From an uncultured Sulfitobacter sp. (lineage in GTDB: Bacteria > Pseudomonadota > Alphaproteobacteria > Rhodobacterales > Rhodobacteraceae), in contig CALFWM010000047.1 in assembly GCA_937928635.1 (NCBI GenBank), positions 1 to 64,000 on the forward strand: 64,000 nucleotides of DNA, given 5' to 3'. The notes under the pieces were generated by a model. The model did not search any database and had not been told where the DNA came from. It saw only the letters and a program-made list of their open reading frames with translations. Below, piece by piece: positions 48,091 to 56,363 of the stretch. The position numbers and the translations under genes were made by a program. Numbering within the stretch: position 1 is the stretch's first letter; each line of letters starts with the position of its first letter.

Positions 48091-48683
48091 TCGTAAATCC
48101 CCTTGGCTTGCGGCACGTTGCCGGGGTCCTCTGCATCAATGCAGACCCCCTGATAGGCCGCCAAACGGCGCGAATAGTGATCGCGCACAAACAGGTTCAG
48201 CCCGCAATGGCTGCACACAAAGGGGTCGGTTTCCACATCCTCGGTGATGCCTTTGCAGTGCACACATTGCATGCGCCGCGCAACCGATCCGCGATGTTCG
48301 GTCTGAATGGCGGTATGCGGAATGCCCGCCTGCATCGCCTCATTCTGCGCCTGCCCCATCAGGCCTTCGGTGCCGGTAAGGTAGACCTGCAATCCCATAT
48401 GGGCATCCTGCAGCACCCGCTGGATGCGGGTCACAGAGGCCGCATAAGACGGCCCCTCGTAATACTGCGCCGGGGTGAGGCCACGCAATGCCTCCCCATG
48501 GGTGGCACCGCGCGGGATGTAGATGATATGGCTTCTGGCCATCAGTTCGGGCGTGGCAATATCCAAAATCGCCTCTGCCCCTGCCGCGTCCGCAATCATC
48601 AAATGCGCTTTGCCGGGGCGGGCCTCCAGCGTGCCATAGACCGGGCGGCTTTTGATGGAGGGCGGGAATTCAAACTTCGACAT
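48087..48683 (-). CDS. dmmA: Dimethylamine monooxygenase small subunit with zinc-ribbon-like end
   Basis: A 198-residue protein with a C-terminal four-cysteine knuckle: Cys140/Cys143 and Cys157/Cys160 (CVHC and CSHC), probably binding zinc or iron. The N-terminal 130 residues resemble a flavodoxin-like or ferredoxin-reductase NAD-domain fold (IIYIPRGATHG, QVYLTGTEGLMG), without a clear nucleotide motif. It is the first gene of dmmABC after a hairpin behind dmmD, with AGAGGAC before the ATG. Its exact role in the complex is not established from sequence; electron transfer or assembly is possible. Confidence 0.82.
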   Translation of the reverse strand: MSKFEFPPSIKSRPVYGTLEARPGKAHLMIADAAGAEAILDIATPELMARSHIIYIPRGATHGEALRGLTPAQYYEGPSYAASVTRIQRVLQDAHMGLQVYLTGTEGLMGQAQNEAMQAGIPHTAIQTEHRGSVARRMQCVHCKGITEDVETDPFVCSHCGLNLFVRDHYSRRLAAYQGVCIDAEDPGNVPQAKGIYE

Positions 48684-48706
48684 GTCTGTCCTCTTTAAAG
48701 AAGTGA

Positions 48707-48728
48707 GGGCAGGTTGACCGACCTGCCC
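48707..48728 (-). repeat. Intercistronic hairpin between dmmD and dmmA
   Basis: GGGCAGGT-TGACCG-ACCTGCCC, perfect 8-bp stem, 6-nt loop, 12 bp after the dmmD stop. No U-run follows, so it may set different mRNA levels for dmmD and dmmABC rather than end transcription. Confidence 0.6.
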
Positions 48729-48740
48729 CCGAACCGCAGG

Positions 48741-49892
48741 TCAGCCTTTGGCTGCGCGGATTTTCTTGTCTTTGTCATAGAACGGCATCTCTTCGGCGGT
48801 CGCCTCGATCGTTGAACCATCAGGCTGCACAACCGTCAGCTTTGTGCCCGCCTTGGCAACCGATGGGTCAAGCCGCGCGATGGCCACGGAATAGCCGTTG
48901 AGCTCGGAGGACAGACCATAGGTGATCACGCCTACGTCGGTGTCGCCCTGCATGACCCGCGCATACATCTCCATCTGGGTCATATCACCACCGGCGGTCT
49001 GCACCCCAAAGATCTTGAACCGTTCCTTGCCCTTGGAGGCATAGTGGTTCTCGGCCCCGATGAACCCTTCCTTGCCGGGAGAGACCGTGAACTCCAGCCC
49101 CAGTTCCCAAATGGTATCGCCACAGGTTTCATCCTCAAACGGGAAGGTCTCGGAGTTGTCACCGGGATAGAACAGCAGATAACTTTCAATCCGCAGCATA
49201 TCCAAGGTGGAGAACTGTGTCGGACGCACGCCCTCGGGCTTGCCGGTTTCCAGAATGTTGTCCCACAGATGCACCGCATCCTTGGCCCGGCAGAAAATCT
49301 CATACCCCCGCTCACCGGTGTATCCGGTACGCGAGATCATCACATCCCGCCCAAACAGACGCGTCTGCATCAAACTAAAATACGCCAGATCGCGGATCTC
49401 GGGGATTTCCTTGGCCAGAATATCCACCGACTTGGGCCCCTGCAACGACATGTCGTGCAGATCATCGTCAAAGATCACCGCGACGTTTTTGGCCGCCGCA
49501 ACGGAGGTCAACTGCTCCATGCCGGTGCCCGTACCATGCACCACCATCCAGGAATTTACCGCAAGGTGATAGATAATGCAGTCATCAATGAACTTGCCCT
49601 CAGCGTTCAGCATACAGGCATAGGTGGAGCGACCGGGCGCGATCTTTTCCACGTTCCGGGTTGTGACACGATCAATCACATAGGCCACATCGGGGCCAAC
49701 CAGATGCACTTTCTTGAGGCCCGACACATCCATCAGCCCCGCCTTAGTGCGGATCGCCTCATAATCAGCCTTCGCGCGCTCTGGTGTGTCGTCATAAAAC
49801 CAGGCGGTGCCCATGCCGTTCCAGTCTTCCAGCTCTCCGCCAATTTCGGCGTGGCGGTGTGCCAGTGCGGAATGTCTCCAAAGAATAGCCAT
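48741..49892 (-). CDS. dmmD: GcvT-family folate-dependent demethylase/aminomethyltransferase
   Basis: A 383-residue protein of the glycine-cleavage T / DmdA family, with the GcvT pattern around DVSGLKKVHLVGPD and a YTGERGYEIFC folate-site segment. GcvT-type proteins accept a one-carbon unit on tetrahydrofolate. Here it probably catches the formaldehyde or methyl group made by DmmABC as methylene-THF. GGGGA lies before the ATG at 49892; the longer frame to 50039 runs into a terminator. It heads dmmDABC, a known gene order in methylated-amine users. Confidence 0.87.
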   Translation of the reverse strand: MAILWRHSALAHRHAEIGGELEDWNGMGTAWFYDDTPERAKADYEAIRTKAGLMDVSGLKKVHLVGPDVAYVIDRVTTRNVEKIAPGRSTYACMLNAEGKFIDDCIIYHLAVNSWMVVHGTGTGMEQLTSVAAAKNVAVIFDDDLHDMSLQGPKSVDILAKEIPEIRDLAYFSLMQTRLFGRDVMISRTGYTGERGYEIFCRAKDAVHLWDNILETGKPEGVRPTQFSTLDMLRIESYLLFYPGDNSETFPFEDETCGDTIWELGLEFTVSPGKEGFIGAENHYASKGKERFKIFGVQTAGGDMTQMEMYARVMQGDTDVGVITYGLSSELNGYSVAIARLDPSVAKAGTKLTVVQPDGSTIEATAEEMPFYDKDKKIRAAKG

Positions 49893-50010
49893 GATCGTGT
49901 CCCCTGTTATCTCTGAGTCTTTGTTAACGGCATTGAGCCTTAGCGTCCGCCAAAAATCAAGAATGGTATTAAAGTTTTTTTCCTGACAGGCAAATCTATT
50001 GGCATAGAAT

Positions 50011-50036
50011 AAGGGCCGCTCACAGGAGCGGCCCTT
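50011..50036 (-). terminator. Hairpin ending the amt-small membrane protein unit
   Basis: AAGGGCCGCTC-ACAG-GAGCGGCCCTT, a perfect 11-bp stem, 16 bp after the stop of the small gene; on the minus strand it is followed by an AT-rich stretch (ATTCTAT). It separates amt from dmmDABC transcription. Confidence 0.75.
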
Positions 50037-50051
50037 CACGTCCGACAGGTC

Positions 50052-50222
50052 TTACTTGTCGAACTTCTTTGCTTTTGCGCTCTCGGACCGCTGGCCAATC
50101 ACCAACACCAGCACGCAGGCGACCATCGCAAGGAATGTGGTGATCCCCGGAAGGGCGGTGCCCCAGCCCATGAACATCGCACCGTCTACGACACTCCAGC
50201 TTGCTTCATCATATGGAAACAT
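50052..50222 (-). CDS. 56-residue single-helix membrane protein behind amt
   Basis: A short gene reading MFPYDEASWSVVDGAMFMGW and onwards, with one hydrophobic helix (about residues 25-43, ending VLVLVIG) and a basic tail (SAKAKKFDK). GGAGA lies 5-6 bases before the ATG, and the gene sits 27 bp after the amt stop, before a strong terminator, so it is co-transcribed with amt. No family is recognised. Position suggests a small subunit or regulator of the ammonium/amine transporter in the membrane; this is inference. Confidence 0.72.
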   Translation of the reverse strand: MFPYDEASWSVVDGAMFMGWGTALPGITTFLAMVACVLVLVIGQRSESAKAKKFDK

Positions 50223-50249
50223 GTGTTTCTCCTTTTCTCTAGATTGTCG

Positions 50250-51656
50250 TTATTCAGCCGGATGTGCAGGTGTAACGGGTGCATCCCCGCCCCACTCCGG
50301 GTAACCTGCTGCGGGAACCTTGACGAGATCCATGCCAGCCAGTTCCGCACCCTCACGGACGCGCAGCATGCCGAACATGTTCAGAATGAACGACACCACG
50401 TAGCCCGGCACAAACCCCAGCAGGAAGAACACAACCGCACCCACGATCTGACCGATCAGGCTGATGGTTGGGACATCGCCCACAGCGCCCTGCAACGCAG
50501 GAAAACCTGCGCCCCAGATGCCCAGCATCACCACACCATAAAGGCCGATGGTGCCGTGAACAGTAACCGCACCCACCGCATCGTCGATGCCACGGTTTTC
50601 CAGCCAATCGGCACAGGGTTTCAGGATCAGACCCGCAGACATCGCAATCAGGAAGGCCAGGGCAGGATAATAGATATCCAGACCAGAAGCTGTCGAGATG
50701 ATCCCGGCAAGGGCGCCGGACATCATCCAGAACGGATCACGTGTGAACAGCCATGCACCGATGATACCACCCGCAATCGCCATCAGGATGTTGAACGCCA
50801 GCGCAGACAACGTGATCGGCGTGCCGTAGATGGTCGCAGGCTTGTCCGCAAACCAGCTCCACGCCTCACCCGGAGGCACCACACAGGCCATCAGAAAGCC
50901 AAAGAAACCCACGATGATCAGCATCAGCCCCACAACCGTAAGCGGCAGGTTGTGCCCCGGAATGTGGTTTGCGGTGCCATCTGCGTTGAACTTACCGATC
51001 CGTGGCCCAAGGTTGATCAACACCCCAAGCGCAAAGAAACCGGCAACCGCGTGCACAAGGCCCGCCGCGCCAAAGTCGTGAACGCCCCATTGCGTGACCA
51101 GCCAGCCATCCGCGTGCCAGCCCCAGGCGGCCGCAACCACCCAGGCGAAAGAGCCAAGAACAACAGCCAGAATGATGAAACCAACAGTCTGGATACGTTC
51201 AATCACAGCGCCCGACATGATCGAAGCAGTTGTGGCAGCAAACATCGCAAAGGCCCCAAAGAACACACCGGAAATCTGATCAGCGATGTTTGGCCCCATG
51301 TATTGCGCGGAGTCGCCCCACGCCCATGCAATGGAGTTGGCATATTCGATACCGGAAATGCCCGCAGGTCCGGGCTCACCGGGAATGCCTGTGGGGAAGC
51401 CAAAGTAAATCCACCAGCCAAAAAAGTAGAATGTCGGGATCATGAACGCAAAGGCGAGGATGTTCTTCACACCCGAACTCAACACGTTCTTCAAACGGGA
51501 CGCGCCCATCTCATAGGCCAAAAATCCCGCGTGAATGATAAGCATCAGCGGAATGGTGAGGTAGTAAAATGTTTCAGCGAACATCGTGTTCGTCACTGTC
51601 GCCCCGGCTTTCAGCTCTTCCAGCTGCGCCGTCAGGTCTAAGATTTGTTGCTCCAT
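50250..51656 (-). CDS. amt: Ammonium/methylammonium transporter (Amt family)
   Basis: A 468-residue membrane protein with 11 or more helices and an added N-terminal helix. The paired pore histidines are in GLVHAVAG (near residue 210) and VTVHGTIG (near residue 365), and VHDFGAAG supplies the conserved Asp. It starts with a short amphipathic stretch (MEQQILDLTAQLEEL). The start at 51656 was chosen over 51788, which would invade the divergent promoter. It lies between dmmDABC and divergent mgsA inside the amine island, so it may import ammonium or monomethylamine, or recapture leaked product. Confidence 0.9.
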   Translation of the reverse strand: MEQQILDLTAQLEELKAGATVTNTMFAETFYYLTIPLMLIIHAGFLAYEMGASRLKNVLSSGVKNILAFAFMIPTFYFFGWWIYFGFPTGIPGEPGPAGISGIEYANSIAWAWGDSAQYMGPNIADQISGVFFGAFAMFAATTASIMSGAVIERIQTVGFIILAVVLGSFAWVVAAAWGWHADGWLVTQWGVHDFGAAGLVHAVAGFFALGVLINLGPRIGKFNADGTANHIPGHNLPLTVVGLMLIIVGFFGFLMACVVPPGEAWSWFADKPATIYGTPITLSALAFNILMAIAGGIIGAWLFTRDPFWMMSGALAGIISTASGLDIYYPALAFLIAMSAGLILKPCADWLENRGIDDAVGAVTVHGTIGLYGVVMLGIWGAGFPALQGAVGDVPTISLIGQIVGAVVFFLLGFVPGYVVSFILNMFGMLRVREGAELAGMDLVKVPAAGYPEWGGDAPVTPAHPAE

Positions 51657-51813
51657 TGAATGGACCCCCTGTTTCGTTCCTGTCGTCGTTCTGTTGCGCA
51701 ACATTATGGCGGCCGGAAAACCTCCTGCCGACCTAACGTCATGCAGAGAGAACCATGGGAATGGCAATCTGGCTAGCCCTATTTGCATTAAAGGAAAAAA
51801 AGTTTCCCAACAG

Positions 51814-51851
51814 TTGAGTCGGGATTTTTTTGATGATAGCGTTTGAGTCGG
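51814..51851 (+). promoter_or_regulatory. Two direct TTGAGTCGG repeats upstream of mgsA
   Basis: TTGAGTCGG occurs at 51814-51822 and 51843-51851, 29 bp apart, 30 and 59 bp before the mgsA ATG in the 225-bp divergent amt-mgsA gap. Exact 9-bp identity suggests a regulator site; the protein is unknown. Confidence 0.4.
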
Positions 51852-51881
51852 AATGAGAACACCTATGGGAGGGCCCCGGCC

Positions 51882-52805
51882 ATGTGCGGGATCGTCGGAT
51901 TATTTCTTAAGGACCCAACGCTGGAGCCCAGGCTGGGCGACATGCTGACAGACATGTTGATCACCATGACAGATCGTGGCCCCGACAGTGCCGGGATTGC
52001 GATTTATGGTGGCGAAACAAAGAGTTCGACAAAGTTGACCGTTCAATCCGACACACCGGGTGTGGACTTTGACACCCTCGAAAACGATGTGCGCAAGGCC
52101 GTCAAGGGCAAGGTGTCCATGTCCATCACCGACACCCACGCGGTGCTGACAATCCAATCGGATCAGGTGGCTGCAACCCGCGCGTATCTCAAATCCAACC
52201 ACCCAAACGTGCGCGTGATGAGCCATGGTGATTCCTTACAAATCTACAAGGAAGTTGGCCTGCCAAAGGACGTCGCCGCCCGTTTTGACCTGCGCTCCAT
52301 GTCCGGCACCCATGGAATCGGTCACACCCGCATGGCCACGGAATCAGCTGTCACCACCATGGGCGCGCACCCGTTCAACACCGGCCCCGATCAGTGCCTT
52401 GTGCACAACGGCTCGCTCTCCAACCACAATTCCCTGCGCCGCAAGCTGCGCCGCAACGGGGTGCATATCGAAACCGAAAACGACACCGAAGTGGGTGCCG
52501 CCTACCTCACATGGCGCATGCAAAACGGTGCGACACTGGGCGAGGCGCTGCAAAGCTCCCTGACCGATCTGGATGGCTTTTTCACCTTTGTGGTGGGCAC
52601 CAAGGACGGCTTTGGCGTGGTGCGTGACCCCATCGCATGCAAACCCGCCGTGATGGCCGAAACCGATCAATACGTCGCCTTTGGCTCTGAATACCGCGCG
52701 CTGGTCAACCTGCCGGGCATTGAAACCGCCCGCGTCTGGGAACCCGAGCCCGCAACCGTCTACTTCTGGTCGCATGATACGGCCCCAACCGCGAAAGCCG
52801 CCTGA
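51882..52805 (+). CDS. mgsA: N-methylglutamate synthase subunit A (class II glutamine-amidotransferase-like)
   Basis: A 307-residue Ntn-type amidotransferase. Met removal would expose Cys2 (MCGIVG), the nucleophile, and HTRMATES and NGSLSNHNSLR complete the family pattern. N-methylglutamate synthase makes N-methylglutamate from gamma-glutamylmethylamide (made by GmaS) and related donors; this subunit would release methylamine from it. GGGAGG precedes the ATG at 51882, and the frame opens earlier at 51843. It heads the mgsABC-gmaS gene line. Confidence 0.9.
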   Translation: MCGIVGLFLKDPTLEPRLGDMLTDMLITMTDRGPDSAGIAIYGGETKSSTKLTVQSDTPGVDFDTLENDVRKAVKGKVSMSITDTHAVLTIQSDQVAATRAYLKSNHPNVRVMSHGDSLQIYKEVGLPKDVAARFDLRSMSGTHGIGHTRMATESAVTTMGAHPFNTGPDQCLVHNGSLSNHNSLRRKLRRNGVHIETENDTEVGAAYLTWRMQNGATLGEALQSSLTDLDGFFTFVVGTKDGFGVVRDPIACKPAVMAETDQYVAFGSEYRALVNLPGIETARVWEPEPATVYFWSHDTAPTAKAA

Positions 52806-52806
52806 G

Positions 52807-53490
52807 ATGCAGAGTTTTGACCTTGAAACAGAGGGCCTGCGCGCCCTCAACAAAACCCTGCACGCACAGGCGGAAACCACGAACCAGACGGTCTGGGAAA
52901 TCACCAACCCCAAGGGCAGCCATGCCATTGCCGTCGGCCTTGATGCGCCGATTGAGGTAAACGTGAAAGGCTCCACCGGGTATTATTGCGCGGGCATGAA
53001 CAAGCAGGCAACTGTGCACATTCATGGCTCTGCGGGCCCCGGCACGGGCGAAAACATGATGTCCGGCAAGATCATCATTGAGGGCGACGCCAGCCAATAC
53101 CTTGGCGCCACCGCCCATGGCGGGTTGATTGTGGTCAAGGGCAATGCCTCCTCGCGCTGCGGCATTTCCATGAAAGGCGTCAATATCGTGGTGCAGGGCA
53201 ACATCGGCCACATGTCCGCGTTTATGGGCCAATCCGGCAACCTCGTGGTGCTGGGCGACGCGGGCGATGCCTTGGGCGACAGCTGCTATGAGGCCCGCTT
53301 CTTTGTGCGCGGCGCTGTCAAATCACTCGGCGCGGATTGCGAAAAAAAAGAAATGCGCCCCGAGCACATTGAATTCCTCAAGGACATCCTCGCCGAGGCT
53401 GGCATGGAGGCCAAGCCCGAAGAATTCACCCGCTACGGCTCCGCCCGTAATCTCTACAACTTCGACGTTGATAACGCCGGCGCTTACTAA
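52807..53490 (+). CDS. mgsB: N-methylglutamate synthase subunit B (GltB C-terminal-like)
   Basis: A 227-residue protein made of the right-handed beta-helix repeats found at the C-terminus of glutamate synthase large subunits. GSAGPGTGENMMSG, GDASQYLGATAHGG and GNIGHMSAFMGQSG each mark a turn. It is a structural partner of subunits A and C, lying 1 bp after mgsA (start ATG at 52807). Confidence 0.9.
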   Translation: MQSFDLETEGLRALNKTLHAQAETTNQTVWEITNPKGSHAIAVGLDAPIEVNVKGSTGYYCAGMNKQATVHIHGSAGPGTGENMMSGKIIIEGDASQYLGATAHGGLIVVKGNASSRCGISMKGVNIVVQGNIGHMSAFMGQSGNLVVLGDAGDALGDSCYEARFFVRGAVKSLGADCEKKEMRPEHIEFLKDILAEAGMEAKPEEFTRYGSARNLYNFDVDNAGAY

Positions 53491-53502
53491 GGGACTCTGA
53501 TC

Positions 53503-54843
53503 ATGAAAGACCACGACGCGCGCGGCATTCCGCACACCACCCCCCGACAATCCGCGACCTTCTCTCAGGACGTGAACAGCGACATCCGTCGCGCCGCGGC
53601 CACTGGCATCTACGACATTCGCGGCGGTGGCGCAAAACGCAAGGTGCCACATTTTGACGACCTGTTGTTCATGGGGGCCTCGATCTCTCGCTATCCTTTG
53701 GAAGGGTATCGCGAGGCCTGCAACACAGCCGTGACTTTGGGCACCCGCCACGCGGAAAACCCCATCGAACTTGATATCCCGATCACCATTGCGGGCATGT
53801 CCTTTGGTGCCCTCTCCGGCCCAGCCAAGGAGGCACTGGGGCGCGGCGCAAATGCGGCAGGCACCTCCACCACCACTGGTGATGGCGGCATGACGCCCGA
53901 AGAGCGCGGCCATTCCTCCAAACTCGTCTATCAATACCTGCCCTCGCGCTACGGCATGAACCCCGATGACCTGCGCAAAGCCGACGCCATTGAAATCGTC
54001 GTTGGCCAGGGTGCGAAACCCGGCGGCGGCGGCATGCTGCTGGGGCAGAAAATCTCTGACCGTGTGGCTGAGATGCGCAACCTGCCCAAGGGCATCGACC
54101 AGCGCTCCGCCTGCCGTCACCCGGACTGGACCGGCCCGGACGATCTTGAAATCAAGATCCTCGAACTGCGTGAGATTACGGGATGGAAAGTGCCAATCTA
54201 CGTGAAGGTGGCGGGCGCACGTCCCTACTTTGACACAACCCTCGCCGTGAAAGCGGGCGCAGATGTTGTGGTGCTGGATGGCATGCAGGGCGGCACTGCA
54301 GCCACGCAGGATGTCTTCATCGAACACGTGGGCCAGCCAACGCTGGCCTGTATCCGCCCCGCCGTTCAGGCGCTGCAAGACCTCGATATGCACCGCGAGG
54401 TGCAGCTTGTTATTTCCGGCGGCATCCGCTCCGGCGCGGATGTGGCCAAGGCCATGGCACTGGGTGCAGATGCGGTTGCCATCGGCACCGCCGCCCTGAT
54501 CGCACTGGGCGACAATGATCCCAAATGGGAGGCTGAGTACAACGCCCTTGGCACCACCGCCGGCGCCTATGATGACTGGCACGAAGGGCAAGACCCCGCA
54601 GGCATCACCACGCAGGACCCGGAGCTGATGAAACGCTTTGACCCCATCGAGGGGGGCCGCCGTCTGAAAAACTACCTCAAGGTGATGACACTTGAGGCCC
54701 AGACCATCGCGCGCGCCTGTGGCAAGAACGACATGCGCAATCTGGAACCGGAAGATCTGGTCGCGCTCACGATGGAGGCTGCCGCCATGGCGCAGGTGCC
54801 GCTTGCAGGCACCAGCTGGTGGCCCGGCAAAGACAGCATGTAA
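53503..54843 (+). CDS. mgsC: N-methylglutamate synthase subunit C (FMN-binding)
   Basis: A 446-residue FMN barrel of the glutamate synthase type. Visible motifs are ITIAGMSFGALSG, GQGAKPGGGGMLLG, DGMQGGTAATQ and VISGGIRSGADVAK. It joins the methylamine or ammonia released by subunit A to 2-oxoglutarate, with reduction. Compare the Rieske-fused relative at 22513, which is the same fold with an added electron-transfer domain. It starts 12 bp after mgsB. A hairpin and four short repeats follow before gmaS. Confidence 0.92.
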   Translation: MKDHDARGIPHTTPRQSATFSQDVNSDIRRAAATGIYDIRGGGAKRKVPHFDDLLFMGASISRYPLEGYREACNTAVTLGTRHAENPIELDIPITIAGMSFGALSGPAKEALGRGANAAGTSTTTGDGGMTPEERGHSSKLVYQYLPSRYGMNPDDLRKADAIEIVVGQGAKPGGGGMLLGQKISDRVAEMRNLPKGIDQRSACRHPDWTGPDDLEIKILELREITGWKVPIYVKVAGARPYFDTTLAVKAGADVVVLDGMQGGTAATQDVFIEHVGQPTLACIRPAVQALQDLDMHREVQLVISGGIRSGADVAKAMALGADAVAIGTAALIALGDNDPKWEAEYNALGTTAGAYDDWHEGQDPAGITTQDPELMKRFDPIEGGRRLKNYLKVMTLEAQTIARACGKNDMRNLEPEDLVALTMEAAAMAQVPLAGTSWWPGKDSM

Positions 54844-54854
54844 AAGCAAAAAAC

Positions 54855-54882
54855 GGGCGCGGCCAGACACTGGACCGCGCCC
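54855..54882 (+). terminator. Hairpin between mgsC and gmaS
   Basis: GGGCGCGG ... CCGCGCCC, a perfect 8-bp stem extended by CCAG/CTGG inside, 11 bp after the mgsC stop. Only a weak T-run (ACTTTA) follows, so partial termination or mRNA protection is likely. Confidence 0.6.
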
Positions 54883-54888
54883 AAACTT

Positions 54889-54928
54889 TACCGACATAAT
54901 ACCGACGTCATACCGACGCACTACCGAC
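54889..54928 (+). promoter_or_regulatory. Four TACCGAC direct repeats at 11-bp spacing before gmaS
   Basis: TACCGAC occurs at 54889, 54900, 54911 and 54922, with spacers ATAA, GTCA and GCAC. Every copy is exact and the period is 11 bp, about one DNA turn, so bound proteins would line up on one face. The array lies between the mgsC hairpin and the gmaS Shine-Dalgarno (AGGG at 54929). It could be a DNA operator or an RNA leader motif. Confidence 0.7.
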
Positions 54929-54941
54929 AGGGATAATCAAC

Positions 54942-56276
54942 ATGGCAACAGACCTCGCAAAATTCGCCGAAAAGAACGGCGTGAAGTATTTCATGGTGTC
55001 CTTCACCGACCTTTTTGGCGGCCAGCGCGCCAAACTGGTGCCCGCCCGCGCCATCGCTGACATGCAGGAAGACGGCGCCGGGTTTGCAGGTTTCGCCACA
55101 TGGCTTGACATGACCCCGGCGCATCCTGACATGCTGGCTGTGCCGGACCCGGAGGCAGTGATCATCCTGCCCTGGAACAAGGAAATCGCATGGGTGCCGT
55201 CCAACTGCGTGATGGAAGATGAGCCTGTCGCACAAGCCCCCCGCAACGTGTTGCGCCGCCTGATTGATGAGGCCGCTGCTGAGGGCATGTACGTCAAAAC
55301 GGGTATTGAGGCGGAGTTCTTTTTGCTGACCCCTCAGGGTGATCAAATCTCGGATGCCTTTGATACTGCTGCAAAACCTTGCTATGATCAGCAGGCCTTC
55401 ATGCGCCGTCTCGACGTGATCCGCGAGATCTCGGATCACATGTTGGAGCTCGGCTGGAACCCCTACCAGAACGACCACGAGGACGCCAACGGCCAGTGGG
55501 AAATGAACTGGGATTTCGACGATGCTTTGAAGACCGCAGACAAACACTCCTTCTTCAAGTTCATGACCAAAACGGTTGCAGAAAAGCATGGCTACCGCGC
55601 GACCTTTATGCCCAAACCTGTTGAAGGCCTGACCGGCAACGGCTGCCACGCCCACATCTCTGTTTGGGACGCGCCGGGCGATAAATCCAAAACCAACGTC
55701 TTTGCGATGAAGCCCAACGACAGCTCCCAAACCGCCGAACTTGGCCTCTCCGAAAAAGGCCGTCACTTCCTTGGCGGAATAATGAAGCATGCCAGTGCCT
55801 TAGCCGCCATCACCAACCCCACCGTCAACAGCTACAAACGCATCAACGCACCCCGCACCATGTCCGGGGCCACATGGGCGCCCAACACGGTGACATGGAC
55901 CGGCAACAACCGCACCCATATGGTGCGCGTCCCCGGCCCGGGTCGGTTTGAGCTGCGCCTGCCCGATGGGGCGACAAATCCCTATTTGCTTCAATCGGTT
56001 ATCATTGCAGCGGGCCTTGACGGTGTGCGCACAAAGGCCGACCCCGGCAAGCGTCACGACATCGACATGTACGCCGAGGGCCACAAGGTACGCGGCGCGC
56101 CCAAGCTGCCACTGAACATGCTGGATGCCCTGCGGGAGTTTGACAAAGACAAAGGGCTGAAGGCCGCCATGGGTGAAGAATTCTCCGCCGCCTACCTCAA
56201 GATGAAGGGGCAGGAGTGGAATGATTTCACCAGCCATTTCAGCCAGTGGGAACGTGACAACACGCTCGATATCTAG
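54942..56276 (+). CDS. gmaS: Gamma-glutamylmethylamide synthetase
   Basis: A 444-residue glutamine-synthetase-like ligase that joins monomethylamine to glutamate with ATP. GlnA-type motifs are present: IEAEFFLL (metal Glu), NGCHAHIS, NPTVNSYKR and FELRLPDG. The length and the N-terminal FMVSFTDLFGGQRAKL match GmaS/GlnT rather than assimilatory GlnA, as does the position between mgsC and tmm. AGGG lies 9 bases before the ATG, right behind the four short repeats. Confidence 0.92.
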   Translation: MATDLAKFAEKNGVKYFMVSFTDLFGGQRAKLVPARAIADMQEDGAGFAGFATWLDMTPAHPDMLAVPDPEAVIILPWNKEIAWVPSNCVMEDEPVAQAPRNVLRRLIDEAAAEGMYVKTGIEAEFFLLTPQGDQISDAFDTAAKPCYDQQAFMRRLDVIREISDHMLELGWNPYQNDHEDANGQWEMNWDFDDALKTADKHSFFKFMTKTVAEKHGYRATFMPKPVEGLTGNGCHAHISVWDAPGDKSKTNVFAMKPNDSSQTAELGLSEKGRHFLGGIMKHASALAAITNPTVNSYKRINAPRTMSGATWAPNTVTWTGNNRTHMVRVPGPGRFELRLPDGATNPYLLQSVIIAAGLDGVRTKADPGKRHDIDMYAEGHKVRGAPKLPLNMLDALREFDKDKGLKAAMGEEFSAAYLKMKGQEWNDFTSHFSQWERDNTLDI

Positions 56277-56283
56277 CAACATA

Positions 56284-56306
56284 GGCGGGCCAAGGCCCGC
56301 CTTACC
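56284..56306 (-). repeat. Palindromic intergenic repeat, copy 7
   Basis: GGCGGGCC-AA-GGCCCGCC then TTACC; perfect 8-bp arms, minus orientation. It faces copy 8 only 12 bp away. Confidence 0.8.
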
Positions 56307-56318
56307 TTTTCCACCTCG

Positions 56319-56344
56319 TCAGGCGGGCCTTGGCCCGCCACACC
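56319..56344 (+). repeat. Palindromic intergenic repeat, copy 8
   Basis: AGGCGGGCC-TT-GGCCCGCC then ACACC; perfect arms, plus orientation. It lies 20 bp before the tmm ATG. Copies 7 and 8 can also pair with each other into one long hairpin. Confidence 0.8.
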
Positions 56345-56363
56345 TGTCAAAAGGATCCAACAT

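Noticed and set aside
50223..51641. Plus-strand 472-residue open frame
   Set aside because: Antisense to amt; the amt frame has membrane helices and pore histidines.
51657..51880. Sigma-54 type promoter (GG-N10-GC) for amt or mgsA
   Set aside because: The best matches have 11 or 12 bases between GG and GC, so the spacing is wrong.
54889..54928. CRISPR-like array
   Set aside because: Repeats of 7 bp with 4-bp spacers are far too short, and no cas genes are present.
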